64,000 bases of DNA, taken from contig NZ_FNGP01000001.1 in the NCBI RefSeq assembly GCF_900103275.1, forward strand, positions 682,001-746,000, read 5' to 3'. The notes under the pieces are model-generated. The model made no database searches. It was not told the DNA's origin and was given only the letters and a program-made list of their open reading frames with translations. The translations under genes and the position numbers were made by a program. Positions 15,447-23,100 of the stretch are shown here, one piece after another (position 1 is the first letter of the stretch; every line of letters begins with the position of its first letter). This DNA is from Tessaracoccus oleiagri. Its GTDB lineage: Bacteria; Actinomycetota; Actinomycetes; Propionibacteriales; Propionibacteriaceae.

Positions 15447-17618
15447 TCAAGCCCCCACGGTAAAGTTCGCGCTGACGGCCATGTCAGCCTCGGCATCAAG
15501 ATAGAACCAGTACTTCATGCCGGGACTGACCTCCATGAAATCGGTGGGTTTGATGTCGGCGTCGCCCTCACGGGACCACCCAACCAGGCGCACAAGGTCT
15601 TCATCCTTGATGGGGGCAGCTTCCGTGGCGGCCCCGTAGGACGCTCTGATTGTCACTGGTTCAGCGGCCGATTCTACCCCAATCAAGAAGCCGACCCTCC
15701 GCCTTCCGTTGTGGGCCTGCCCGAGCTCCTTTCGATAGAGTCTCGCGCTCGGCCGCTTGGATTTACTCCCTGATCGCGATGGGCTTGCCCCAACTTTCCG
15801 AGGTCTGCTTCCAGGAACGCCCCCGATCAGCTTAGCTAAGCTGTCGGCGAGCTCGGCCACTGAAGCACGGCCCTCATCCGAGGAAGATGTGGGCGCGGCA
15901 GGTCGAAGTAACTCGGCCACTTGCTCCCTAGTTCGTCGAATAGCGATCCTCACGTGGCTGGCCATTCTCCGGTCGGACAGCGACTCAGGGATCCAGTCAT
16001 CGTGCGCTGGAGGTTCAGCTGCTGCGAAGCTGTCATCAAATGTCGCTGTGGGCTTGAAGACCGCAGCCCATTGAAGGAAGTCGGTCTCCAGCCGTTGACG
16101 TTCGTCGTATCTCACTATGAGTTCGGCGTCATGGCGCATCCAAGCAATGTGCGCTGCGGGACTATGAACCGACTCGGTCTCACTGGGGGGACCCTCTGTC
16201 ATCAACTGCCTTGGAAAGCGCGTAACGGCTAGGTGTCCCAGCAGAGCTTTTGGTCTCTGTGACCAGATTTCAATGACCCGCGTGTCAAACTTGGGAGAGT
16301 AAGTCTGCTTGTTTTGAGCTGCCCGAGTGATCTGAAGGGCCTCGGCGAAACCACACAGGACTGGGTGGTCATCCAAGCTGGGGAGGGCAACGGCTTGGCC
16401 CTCATGGAGTAGCTCGATGCGCATCGGCTGGATACCGAGTGAGGTTGGTAGCAGCTTGGGCCACAGGTTCCAAACGATTGCATCTGCCAAGCGCTTTACG
16501 TCTTCAGCCGCGTCGGCGCCGCCAAGGTCTGGATCGATGATCATCAGGCTCGTGCCTGTCTGGTTATCGGCAAAACGCGCTTCGAAAACTGAGTGGGCCA
16601 TTTCGGCCGCGCGGTGCCCGACCCAAGGTTCCACGCGTTGGCCGTCATCGACGAGGCTGCCCCACCAATGACGACCCGTATATTGATAACCACCGCGGGT
16701 GAAACTTGGGCCAAAGGCTGAACCTATGAGTCGGTCCTCGATCACGTCGCCTTCAATGCTCCGCGACCAAAAGAGCACGGTGCCAACCCTGCTGGTACGG
16801 TAAGCGATAGTCTTCCCGAACCCATACGTGCCTGCACCCAAGTGAACATCTCTTGGGGCACCGATATTGAAGACCAAGTCAACGAAATTTCTTGGTCCCC
16901 CCTCAGGAATCTCTAAATCACTACGAATCGGCCCACTCAGCCCCATGGTCCCTCGATCTGAGATTTCCAGTACTCGAACCTCGGTAGCTCTTAGGGCGTC
17001 TTTGAGCCCAAGGCCAGTCGCTTCACCTGGGAATATCAAGCTGTCGAGGGTGGCGATCTCGTCACCGGAGAGCGTCCGTAAATTCACGCTGTATGAGACC
17101 GGAGCGTGTCCCAAGCGGGCATCCCAGCTGTTCTGGGCCGTCTCACGGACCAGCACCGTTGAGAGGGGTACGTTTGGCGTTCCCAGCAGCTTGACGGCGC
17201 CGCTGCCGTTCAGATCGCCCATCGAATTGCGTTTGGGGAACCACTGAAGGGTCCCAAAATCGGAGGGTGGCGGCGTGACCTCGCCTCGGTGCACCACCTT
17301 GGCGCTCTGGCTGAGGGACGGAAGGGCGTGGGTTGCCGCAGTGTCACCCCGACGTGCTGCAGCTGAGGACTCAGCTGATGAGTCTGCCTTTCGCTCTACC
17401 GACGCGCGCCGGGGCGAAGCAGGATGCCCGATGGCCATCCTGGCCGATTTAGCGAAGCTGTAGCCTTGTGCGAGCCAAGCTTCAGCCGCGCTGACCGTCT
17501 TTTTCGTTGCCCAAGCCCCCTGCGCGCGTATGTGCGCCATCAGCACCGAACGCGGGGAGACCTCTTCATCGTAGTGAAAGGCTCTAACAGGCGCTAAGGC
17601 TGCTTCGAGGTCAGTCAT
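15447..17618 (-). CDS. Large GHKL/HSP90-like ATPase of the island
   Basis: A 723-residue protein. The ATG at 17618 overlaps the upstream stop (ATGA), which selects it over a start four codons earlier. After a ~115-residue N-terminal part that may bind DNA or a partner, a second Bergerat-fold ATPase appears: N-box VRETAQNSWDAR (157-168), ISDRGTMGLSG (218-229) and GAGTYGFGKTIAY (262-274), followed by a GGYQYTGRHWWGSL segment near 310. The long C-terminus ends in a beta-rich domain (residues ~640-723) after a basic Ser/Arg/Lys-rich linker. This large ATPase family commonly sits with Z1 and DUF4420 genes. Two different GHKL ATPases in one operon suggests two ATP-dependent switches. Confidence 0.82.
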   Translation of the reverse strand: MTDLEAALAPVRAFHYDEEVSPRSVLMAHIRAQGAWATKKTVSAAEAWLAQGYSFAKSARMAIGHPASPRRASVERKADSSAESSAAARRGDTAATHALPSLSQSAKVVHRGEVTPPPSDFGTLQWFPKRNSMGDLNGSGAVKLLGTPNVPLSTVLVRETAQNSWDARLGHAPVSYSVNLRTLSGDEIATLDSLIFPGEATGLGLKDALRATEVRVLEISDRGTMGLSGPIRSDLEIPEGGPRNFVDLVFNIGAPRDVHLGAGTYGFGKTIAYRTSRVGTVLFWSRSIEGDVIEDRLIGSAFGPSFTRGGYQYTGRHWWGSLVDDGQRVEPWVGHRAAEMAHSVFEARFADNQTGTSLMIIDPDLGGADAAEDVKRLADAIVWNLWPKLLPTSLGIQPMRIELLHEGQAVALPSLDDHPVLCGFAEALQITRAAQNKQTYSPKFDTRVIEIWSQRPKALLGHLAVTRFPRQLMTEGPPSETESVHSPAAHIAWMRHDAELIVRYDERQRLETDFLQWAAVFKPTATFDDSFAAAEPPAHDDWIPESLSDRRMASHVRIAIRRTREQVAELLRPAAPTSSSDEGRASVAELADSLAKLIGGVPGSRPRKVGASPSRSGSKSKRPSARLYRKELGQAHNGRRRVGFLIGVESAAEPVTIRASYGAATEAAPIKDEDLVRLVGWSREGDADIKPTDFMEVSPGMKYWFYLDAEADMAVSANFTVGA

Positions 17619-18589
17619 AGAGTGTTCCAACGCTGGAAAAGCCCCTTCACTTCTGATTCGGACAGAGGCTCGGGTAGGGCCTCCAAGGACAAGTGGTACT
17701 GCACGCCACTGACACCTTTTTGGAGGTGCGTCGGCATCTGGGTGCGACGAAGCCCGGGAAACTCGTCGTCAACGGGCCAGTACCGGATATCGTTGATCTC
17801 GTAAGTCGCGCCGCCGGGGGTCGACTCGAACAGATAGCCAGCCTCCGCGACTCGTTCGACGAGCAAGCTCCGAGGGAAACCAAGATCGATGAGCGCGCGA
17901 ATTCTGTCGTCCAGCGACGCGCCCATAGACGATTCGCGACATCGGACCACGGCCAGATGGAGTTCCGCAAGCGTTCCTCGGTCGAGTTGATCGAGACCAT
18001 GTATAGCTATGAACTGACCCTCCCTGGTAGAGGTACCCTTGACCTCCAACGCCCTCGGTCCATTCACGAAGTCGTGGACGGCATGTCGTGGGCCCACCCA
18101 CCAAGCCATTGCCGCGCTAGGGTCTGCCTCGCCTAGCCTCCGCAGCAGCTCAAGCTCTGCGTGAAGGCCGACTACTTGAGACGCGGCGAGGCTGCTCGAC
18201 TTCCTGAGGAGCGCGCGCCAGTCGTCCAGTGACCGACGGCAGGCGTCAAGCGGCTCTAGATTCTGCTCAAAGACGCGCGTGACGACATCGGAGGCGAGAC
18301 GGTCGAAGACGAGATCGAGATCCTGTTCCACACAACGGAGTGACGCGTACTGTTGGGCGCTTCCATCGACCAGCACGTTGGTAGCGACTAAGTGCGCCCC
18401 TCGGCTGCCCAAGTCCTCGTGCAGTGGGAGCTGGTTCGAGGGGATGGGGACGAGAAGGTTCTTTACCCCATGTTGGTCCAACGCGGCGAACATGCCGGCT
18501 CCTAGAGGCCGCGTGGCGTATTGCGTTGCTCGGACGTTCGCCTCGGCAGCCCTGAGAAGCACAAACTCGGTGGCGATGTCTCTAGCCAA
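17615..18589 (-). CDS. PD-(D/E)XK nuclease, DUF4420 family
   Basis: A 324-residue protein matching DUF4420. GLHAELELLRRLG (141-153) provides the helical Glu, WWVGPRHAVHDF provides Asp173, and RALEVKGTS provides Glu182-x-Lys184, together a complete PD-(D/E)XK active site. The start is TTG at 18589, overlapping the Z1 stop by eight bases behind GAGGG. It would be the DNA-cutting subunit of the system. The operon order Z1, DUF4420, ATPase is seen in related defence loci. The coupling suggests a complex with the helicase. Confidence 0.88.
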   Translation of the reverse strand: MARDIATEFVLLRAAEANVRATQYATRPLGAGMFAALDQHGVKNLLVPIPSNQLPLHEDLGSRGAHLVATNVLVDGSAQQYASLRCVEQDLDLVFDRLASDVVTRVFEQNLEPLDACRRSLDDWRALLRKSSSLAASQVVGLHAELELLRRLGEADPSAAMAWWVGPRHAVHDFVNGPRALEVKGTSTREGQFIAIHGLDQLDRGTLAELHLAVVRCRESSMGASLDDRIRALIDLGFPRSLLVERVAEAGYLFESTPGGATYEINDIRYWPVDDEFPGLRRTQMPTHLQKGVSGVQYHLSLEALPEPLSESEVKGLFQRWNTL

Positions 18590-21260
18590 TTGTCAGACCC
18601 TCGAGATCCTTGGCAGTGATTTTCGTGGAGTCCTCATTGTCTTGAGGTAGTGCGTCTTCGACTTCTTCGAGTGTCTCGGCCCAGTCAGGCCTCACCGAGT
18701 AATAGTCGCCTTCCGCGTTTTGGACACCAGCGAACGTCTCAGGGAATACGAAGCCAAGTCCCACCACCGGTGCGACGGCCGCCAACGGCCGGCGGTGACC
18801 CTCTTGTGTCGCGCGTAATGGAATGGACTTTGGGCTCACCACGTAGATGATCAGTAGACCACTCTGGCCAGGGTGCGCGAACCGGATTCTGCGGTAGTCG
18901 TCCTGGGACTTAGGCGCCAGCTCCCTTACCTTGGATGGTGGGAAGTCGGCTAGCCAGTCAGATTGAGAGAGCAGTGCTTTGATGTTTGCCGTGCCAGGGC
19001 CCGGCGAGGTGAGCGCGGATCGATTGACCATTGGTACTGGATACCCGAGGCCCAAGTCGACTGTTCCCAGCACGACTGGCTCATTGTTCTTCATTAGGGT
19101 CTTTGTAGTACCCATCACAACTACGTTCCATTCTATATCCCGTGCGGCCGTGTCTAGCCAACCCGTGATGTGATCGCGCCGAAGTCCCGGTTGGTCGGGG
19201 TGGAAGTGGTATCTCTTGAGAAAGTCGCTGATCACTTCACGCGGAATCCCATGGAATTGTGTGTGCGCGGGAAGGCGTAGCCCGCCCGGCTCCGCACACG
19301 TTTTGCAGGTGTGGAGGAGTCGTTTGACGGCTTCGAGATTGTCGTTGAGTTTCGCGCCATCCTTCTCGTGAAGGACGATGGTCTGGTGCCGCTGGCCTGA
19401 ATAGCTGACCCTCACCAAGTCTGCGTGGACCATCTTGTTTCGGCTGGTGATCGACAGGCGACCAGGATGCGCCCGTACCCGAACACCGAACTGCTTAGGG
19501 GTGACGCTGAGCGACTCGAGTCGGCGCATATCACGGCGCAATTCTTCTTCAACCAAGGCCAAGAATCGAAAATCGTCGAGAAGATCATCGGTCACCCAGA
19601 TCCTCGGCAGATCTTCATAACCGGTGCGAAAGCCGAACCATCGGCCCATCTGCAGCAACGTGTCGTAAGTGCTCGAGGACCTCACGAAATAGGAAACGAT
19701 CAGCCCCTCAAGGGTGAGGCCGCGTGAAAGGGTGCTACCCCCAACGGCGATCACGACCTCAGGAATCGGCTCTCCTTCCGCATCAATGCGCCCATAATCG
19801 AGCCGGTCGTTTGAGGAGCCGTTATCGACGACGACGCGCGCATCGCCAAGGACGCTGGGGAGTTGTGCGCGCACTTGGTCCCAGCTAGGTGCCTCAAATT
19901 GGTTCAGGCCGGAAACCGCGCCAATTTCTTTGCGGAATAACGCCTTCCAAGGCTCCTCTTCGTCGGCGAGAGCAATCGAGAACTGATCGAGGAGTGCAGA
20001 GAGCCGATGCTTCATCGCGAAGTGCGGCTCAATGTAGGCCGTCGTGTGCACCAGCATGCTGCTGTGCTCCATCTCCTGACCACGAATCCGGCGGACTGCC
20101 GTCGCGATCAAGAACCATCGGACAGCGTCTATCAGTGAAGGGGGCAGATCGGGGTCGTGGTCGTGTCGCTCGTTCGCTCGTGGGCTCAGGGCTGAGGCTT
20201 CGTCAGGATCGATCGTTCGGACCACGTCCAAGCCGTCGTCGGGGTCATCAGCGTCGTCCAGGGCGACTCGACCAAATATGCGCTCCGCTCCGAAATACTC
20301 TTCGGCTTGTGGGAGATCGAAGATGAAGTCGGCAGGATAGAGTTCGGTCTCGTCATCCGGATCCATGAAGATATTGGCAAACGGTGTCGCCGTGTATCCG
20401 ACGTAAGTGCCGTTGTTGACTTCGGCCCATATCTCTCGGAGGAGCCGGTTAATAGCCGAAATTGTGTTCTTTGCGGCAAGGCTGTTCGGTGTCGCTTGGT
20501 CGGCTTCGTCATCAATGATCAAGATGGGTGATCGGGCACGCAATGCGGGATCGATATCGCGGAGCCAGTCCCTGAGATTCGTGAGGCGGGTCGCATTCTT
20601 TTTTACGACTGCGACACAGCGCACGCCCTTGGCGACTAGCGCGTTTCCGTCGACCACTGCACCGAAGTCTGCTTCGGTCGTTGTCAGTCTGAGCCAGTCC
20701 GAGGAGTGAGTATCGAGATCCCTGTCAATTCTTGCTTGGGTCTGCTTCCGCAGGTTGTTGTGCATCCCGGAGAGGACGATGAACGTCTTGTATCCAGCAT
20801 CCGCGGCTTTAGCCATGACTGCGGTGTAGTTAGCTGTCTTGCCAGACTGCACATACCCGAGTACCAGACCGCGCTTCTTCAGATTTCTGACCTTCGGCTG
20901 AGCAAGATGGCCGACAACTTTCGAGGACGCTTCATCTAGACTGGGAAGAGCACTGCCCAAGCTGCCTTCAAGCCTTGTCTTGAGCCGAGACCAGATAGAT
21001 GTCGCGTCCTCGAGGGGTCCCGTGTACCAAGGTCCCTCCTTGAGGTCCTCATGGACAGCCGGAGCGACGACTCCCGGTAGCCGCTCGAGCATGGTGATCG
21101 CAAGGGCCTGCTTCTTGATGGCTGCCACAGCTTCGCTTACGAGTTGTTCGGCACCTGGGAGCTGCGCTAGCCCTTGAACCGCAGCGAGCCGAGCCTGCTC
21201 CAAGTTGTAGCCCCGTGCCCGCATCGCTTGGATTATTGCGCTCTGGATGAAATCGCTCAT
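18582..21260 (-). CDS. Z1-domain superfamily II helicase/ATPase
   Basis: An 892-residue protein. Walker A is in LGYVQSGKTANYTAVM (Lys141), Walker B is LIIDDEADQATPN (248-258), and a motif III-like VGYTATPFANIF lies at 287-298; these define the Z1 family of SF2-type ATPases linked to MutL/MORC restriction systems. Further motifs include VGGSTLSRGLTLEGL and MGRWFGFRTGYEDL in the second RecA-like half. The start at 21260 has a GGGAGGG ribosome site. First gene of the six-gene operon; it likely translocates on or remodels DNA to drive cleavage by the DUF4420 partner. The open frame continues upstream to 21521, but that would overrun the divergent vsr gene. Confidence 0.93.
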   Translation of the reverse strand: MSDFIQSAIIQAMRARGYNLEQARLAAVQGLAQLPGAEQLVSEAVAAIKKQALAITMLERLPGVVAPAVHEDLKEGPWYTGPLEDATSIWSRLKTRLEGSLGSALPSLDEASSKVVGHLAQPKVRNLKKRGLVLGYVQSGKTANYTAVMAKAADAGYKTFIVLSGMHNNLRKQTQARIDRDLDTHSSDWLRLTTTEADFGAVVDGNALVAKGVRCVAVVKKNATRLTNLRDWLRDIDPALRARSPILIIDDEADQATPNSLAAKNTISAINRLLREIWAEVNNGTYVGYTATPFANIFMDPDDETELYPADFIFDLPQAEEYFGAERIFGRVALDDADDPDDGLDVVRTIDPDEASALSPRANERHDHDPDLPPSLIDAVRWFLIATAVRRIRGQEMEHSSMLVHTTAYIEPHFAMKHRLSALLDQFSIALADEEEPWKALFRKEIGAVSGLNQFEAPSWDQVRAQLPSVLGDARVVVDNGSSNDRLDYGRIDAEGEPIPEVVIAVGGSTLSRGLTLEGLIVSYFVRSSSTYDTLLQMGRWFGFRTGYEDLPRIWVTDDLLDDFRFLALVEEELRRDMRRLESLSVTPKQFGVRVRAHPGRLSITSRNKMVHADLVRVSYSGQRHQTIVLHEKDGAKLNDNLEAVKRLLHTCKTCAEPGGLRLPAHTQFHGIPREVISDFLKRYHFHPDQPGLRRDHITGWLDTAARDIEWNVVVMGTTKTLMKNNEPVVLGTVDLGLGYPVPMVNRSALTSPGPGTANIKALLSQSDWLADFPPSKVRELAPKSQDDYRRIRFAHPGQSGLLIIYVVSPKSIPLRATQEGHRRPLAAVAPVVGLGFVFPETFAGVQNAEGDYYSVRPDWAETLEEVEDALPQDNEDSTKITAKDLEGLTIG

Positions 21261-21337
21261 GGCCCTCCCGCTTGATGTGGGCATGCTACAACGTTTCTGC
21301 TGCCCAGGTCGAGCGGTGACGACAGAGAGACTAAAAT

Positions 21338-21796
21338 GTGAAGATGAACTTAGATTCGTCCCTTCCGAAGCCCAAGGCGACGTCGTCGGGTGTTGCAGCC
21401 AGGATGTCGAAAGTGGCGCGACGGGACACGTTGCCAGAGGTTGCCCTGCGCAGAGAACTCCATCGCCGAGGCCGCAGGTTCCGGATCCATTATCCCGTGC
21501 CAGGTAACAGGCGTCGCTCAATCGATGTCGCGTTTCCGAAGCAGAAGGTTGCCGTCTTCGTGGATGGCTGCTTCTGGCACGATTGCCCCGACCACCGCGT
21601 TACGCCGAAGACACATGTAGATTGGTGGGAGGCGAAGCTGCGTTCAAATCGTGAGCGCGACACTGCGACAGGTCAGCTTTTGCGAGACTTGGGATGGACG
21701 GTGGTGCGAGTCTGGGAACACGTATCAGCTGCGGAGGCTGCGGATTTGGTGATTGGCGCCTTGGATAACCACGAAGAGCCTGACCGACCCCGATAG
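21338..21796 (+). CDS. vsr: Vsr very short patch repair endonuclease
   Basis: A 152-residue Vsr homologue. RRDTLPEVALRRELHRRG opens the domain with its conserved Glu; SIDVAFPKQKVAVFVDG holds the catalytic Asp, then CFWHDCPDHRVTPKTHVDWW the His/Cys region; RDLGWTVVRVWEH closes it. Vsr nicks at T:G mismatches created by deamination of 5-methylcytosine, so it fits with the C5 methylase of the island. It is divergent from the Z1 operon across 77 bases. GTG 21338 has a GAGAGA ribosome site; ATG 21344 is an alternative. In some MORC-type systems Vsr-like nucleases act in restriction instead of repair. Confidence 0.92.
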   Translation: MKMNLDSSLPKPKATSSGVAARMSKVARRDTLPEVALRRELHRRGRRFRIHYPVPGNRRRSIDVAFPKQKVAVFVDGCFWHDCPDHRVTPKTHVDWWEAKLRSNRERDTATGQLLRDLGWTVVRVWEHVSAAEAADLVIGALDNHEEPDRPR

Positions 21797-21849
21797 TGAT
21801 GGCTCGCGGTGGGGCCGTATCTCCCAAGCATGGACGCCGTGGGTCGGGG

Positions 21850-22941
21850 TCAGTCGGTCACCACTGACAAGGCTCGATCGAGGTCGAGCCAAAGGTCGTC
21901 GACATCCTCGACGCCCACGGAGAGGCGCAGCAGGTTATCGGGGACGCTGGCCGGCTCCAGAGCGTGCCGTCGCCGTCGCTCCAGCATCGACTCGACGCCG
22001 CCAAGGCTCGTCGCCGGCAGCCAGAGCTCGACCGCGTCCTCGACCGCCATTGCTGCCTCGGCGCCACCGTTGACCTCGATGGCGATGATCGCTCCGGGGC
22101 CGGGGTAGCGGACCCGCTCGACTCTTGCGTGGTTTCGGAGACGGTCGGCGAGGATCGCCGCGTTCGCGCAGGCCCGCTCCCAGCGCAGGTGGAGGGTGCG
22201 CATCCCGCGGAGCGTGAGCCAGGTCTCGAAGGGGCCGGGGATGGCGCCGCCGAGGAGGCGCTGCTGTGTCAGCTTTGCCGCCAGTTCGGGATCGTTGGTG
22301 ACGGTGGCGCCGAGGAGCACGTCGCTGTGGCCGGCGAGGTACTTCGTCGCGGAGTGGACGACTACATCCACGCCGTCGTCGAGCGGTCGGCGACCGAGCG
22401 GGGTGTTGAAGGTGTTGTCCTCCACGACGAGCGCTCCGGCGGCGTGGGCGCGTTCGACCACCGCGGCGACGTCACACACCTCGAGCATCGGGTTGGTGGG
22501 GGACTCGACCCACACGAGGTCGGTACCGTTCGCGAGCGCCGCGTGCAGGCCGTCGAGGTCAGCGAGGTCGACGCGGGTGACCGCCGCACGCCCTTGGCGT
22601 TCCCAGGTGTCGAGCAGCGCCGACGTGCCGCTGTAGCAGTGCTGCGGCAGGATGACCCGCCCGCCGTGGGGGAGTAGGGACAGCGCTGCGCTCACGGCGG
22701 CCATCCCGCTCGCGAACGCGAGCGCGGTGGTGTCTTCGTCGCCTTCGAGTGAGGCGAGCGTGGTCTCGAACGCGCTCCACGTCGGGTTACCGGCCCGTGC
22801 GTAGTCCAGGTCGCCGCCCGCGACGAACGTGGAGGAGAGCACCAGCTCGGGGTTGACGGGTGCCCCGGGCCGGCGCTCGGGCCGGCCGGAGGCGACGAGT
22901 CGGGTGGCAGGTGCGAGGTGTGGAATGTGGTCGCGGGTCAT
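21850..22941 (-). CDS. Cystathionine gamma-synthase-like PLP enzyme
   Basis: A 363-residue member of the Cys/Met metabolism PLP family. SGMAAVSAALSLL, YSGTSALLDTW, WVESPTNPMLEV and the lysine motif HSATKYLAGHSDVLLG are all present; LSVGVEDVDDLWLDL closes the fold. It would act in transsulfuration (cystathionine synthesis or cleavage, or a methionine gamma-lyase-like reaction); the exact reaction cannot be told apart by eye. It is slightly shorter than typical (~380). The ATG at 22941 has no ribosome site; a weak CAATGT hexamer lies six bases upstream. This gene marks the return to high-GC chromosomal sequence after the island. Confidence 0.88.
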   Translation of the reverse strand: MTRDHIPHLAPATRLVASGRPERRPGAPVNPELVLSSTFVAGGDLDYARAGNPTWSAFETTLASLEGDEDTTALAFASGMAAVSAALSLLPHGGRVILPQHCYSGTSALLDTWERQGRAAVTRVDLADLDGLHAALANGTDLVWVESPTNPMLEVCDVAAVVERAHAAGALVVEDNTFNTPLGRRPLDDGVDVVVHSATKYLAGHSDVLLGATVTNDPELAAKLTQQRLLGGAIPGPFETWLTLRGMRTLHLRWERACANAAILADRLRNHARVERVRYPGPGAIIAIEVNGGAEAAMAVEDAVELWLPATSLGGVESMLERRRRHALEPASVPDNLLRLSVGVEDVDDLWLDLDRALSVVTD

Positions 22942-23100
22942 GACGCCACATTGGCACAGGTAACCGCCTGAAGATGGTTTCGACCCTTCGACGCGGTGCT
23001 GGCGCGCCTTGCTTTGGTTTCGACCAGCCGCCGGGACTTCGTCCGGCCGGCGCTCAACCATCAGGCACTCCGGTTCCCGGCGACAACCACCGAGGACGGC

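Noticed and set aside
8008-21796. Prophage or integrative element
   Set aside because: No integrase, terminase, portal, tail or att-like direct repeats; the content is defence genes only.
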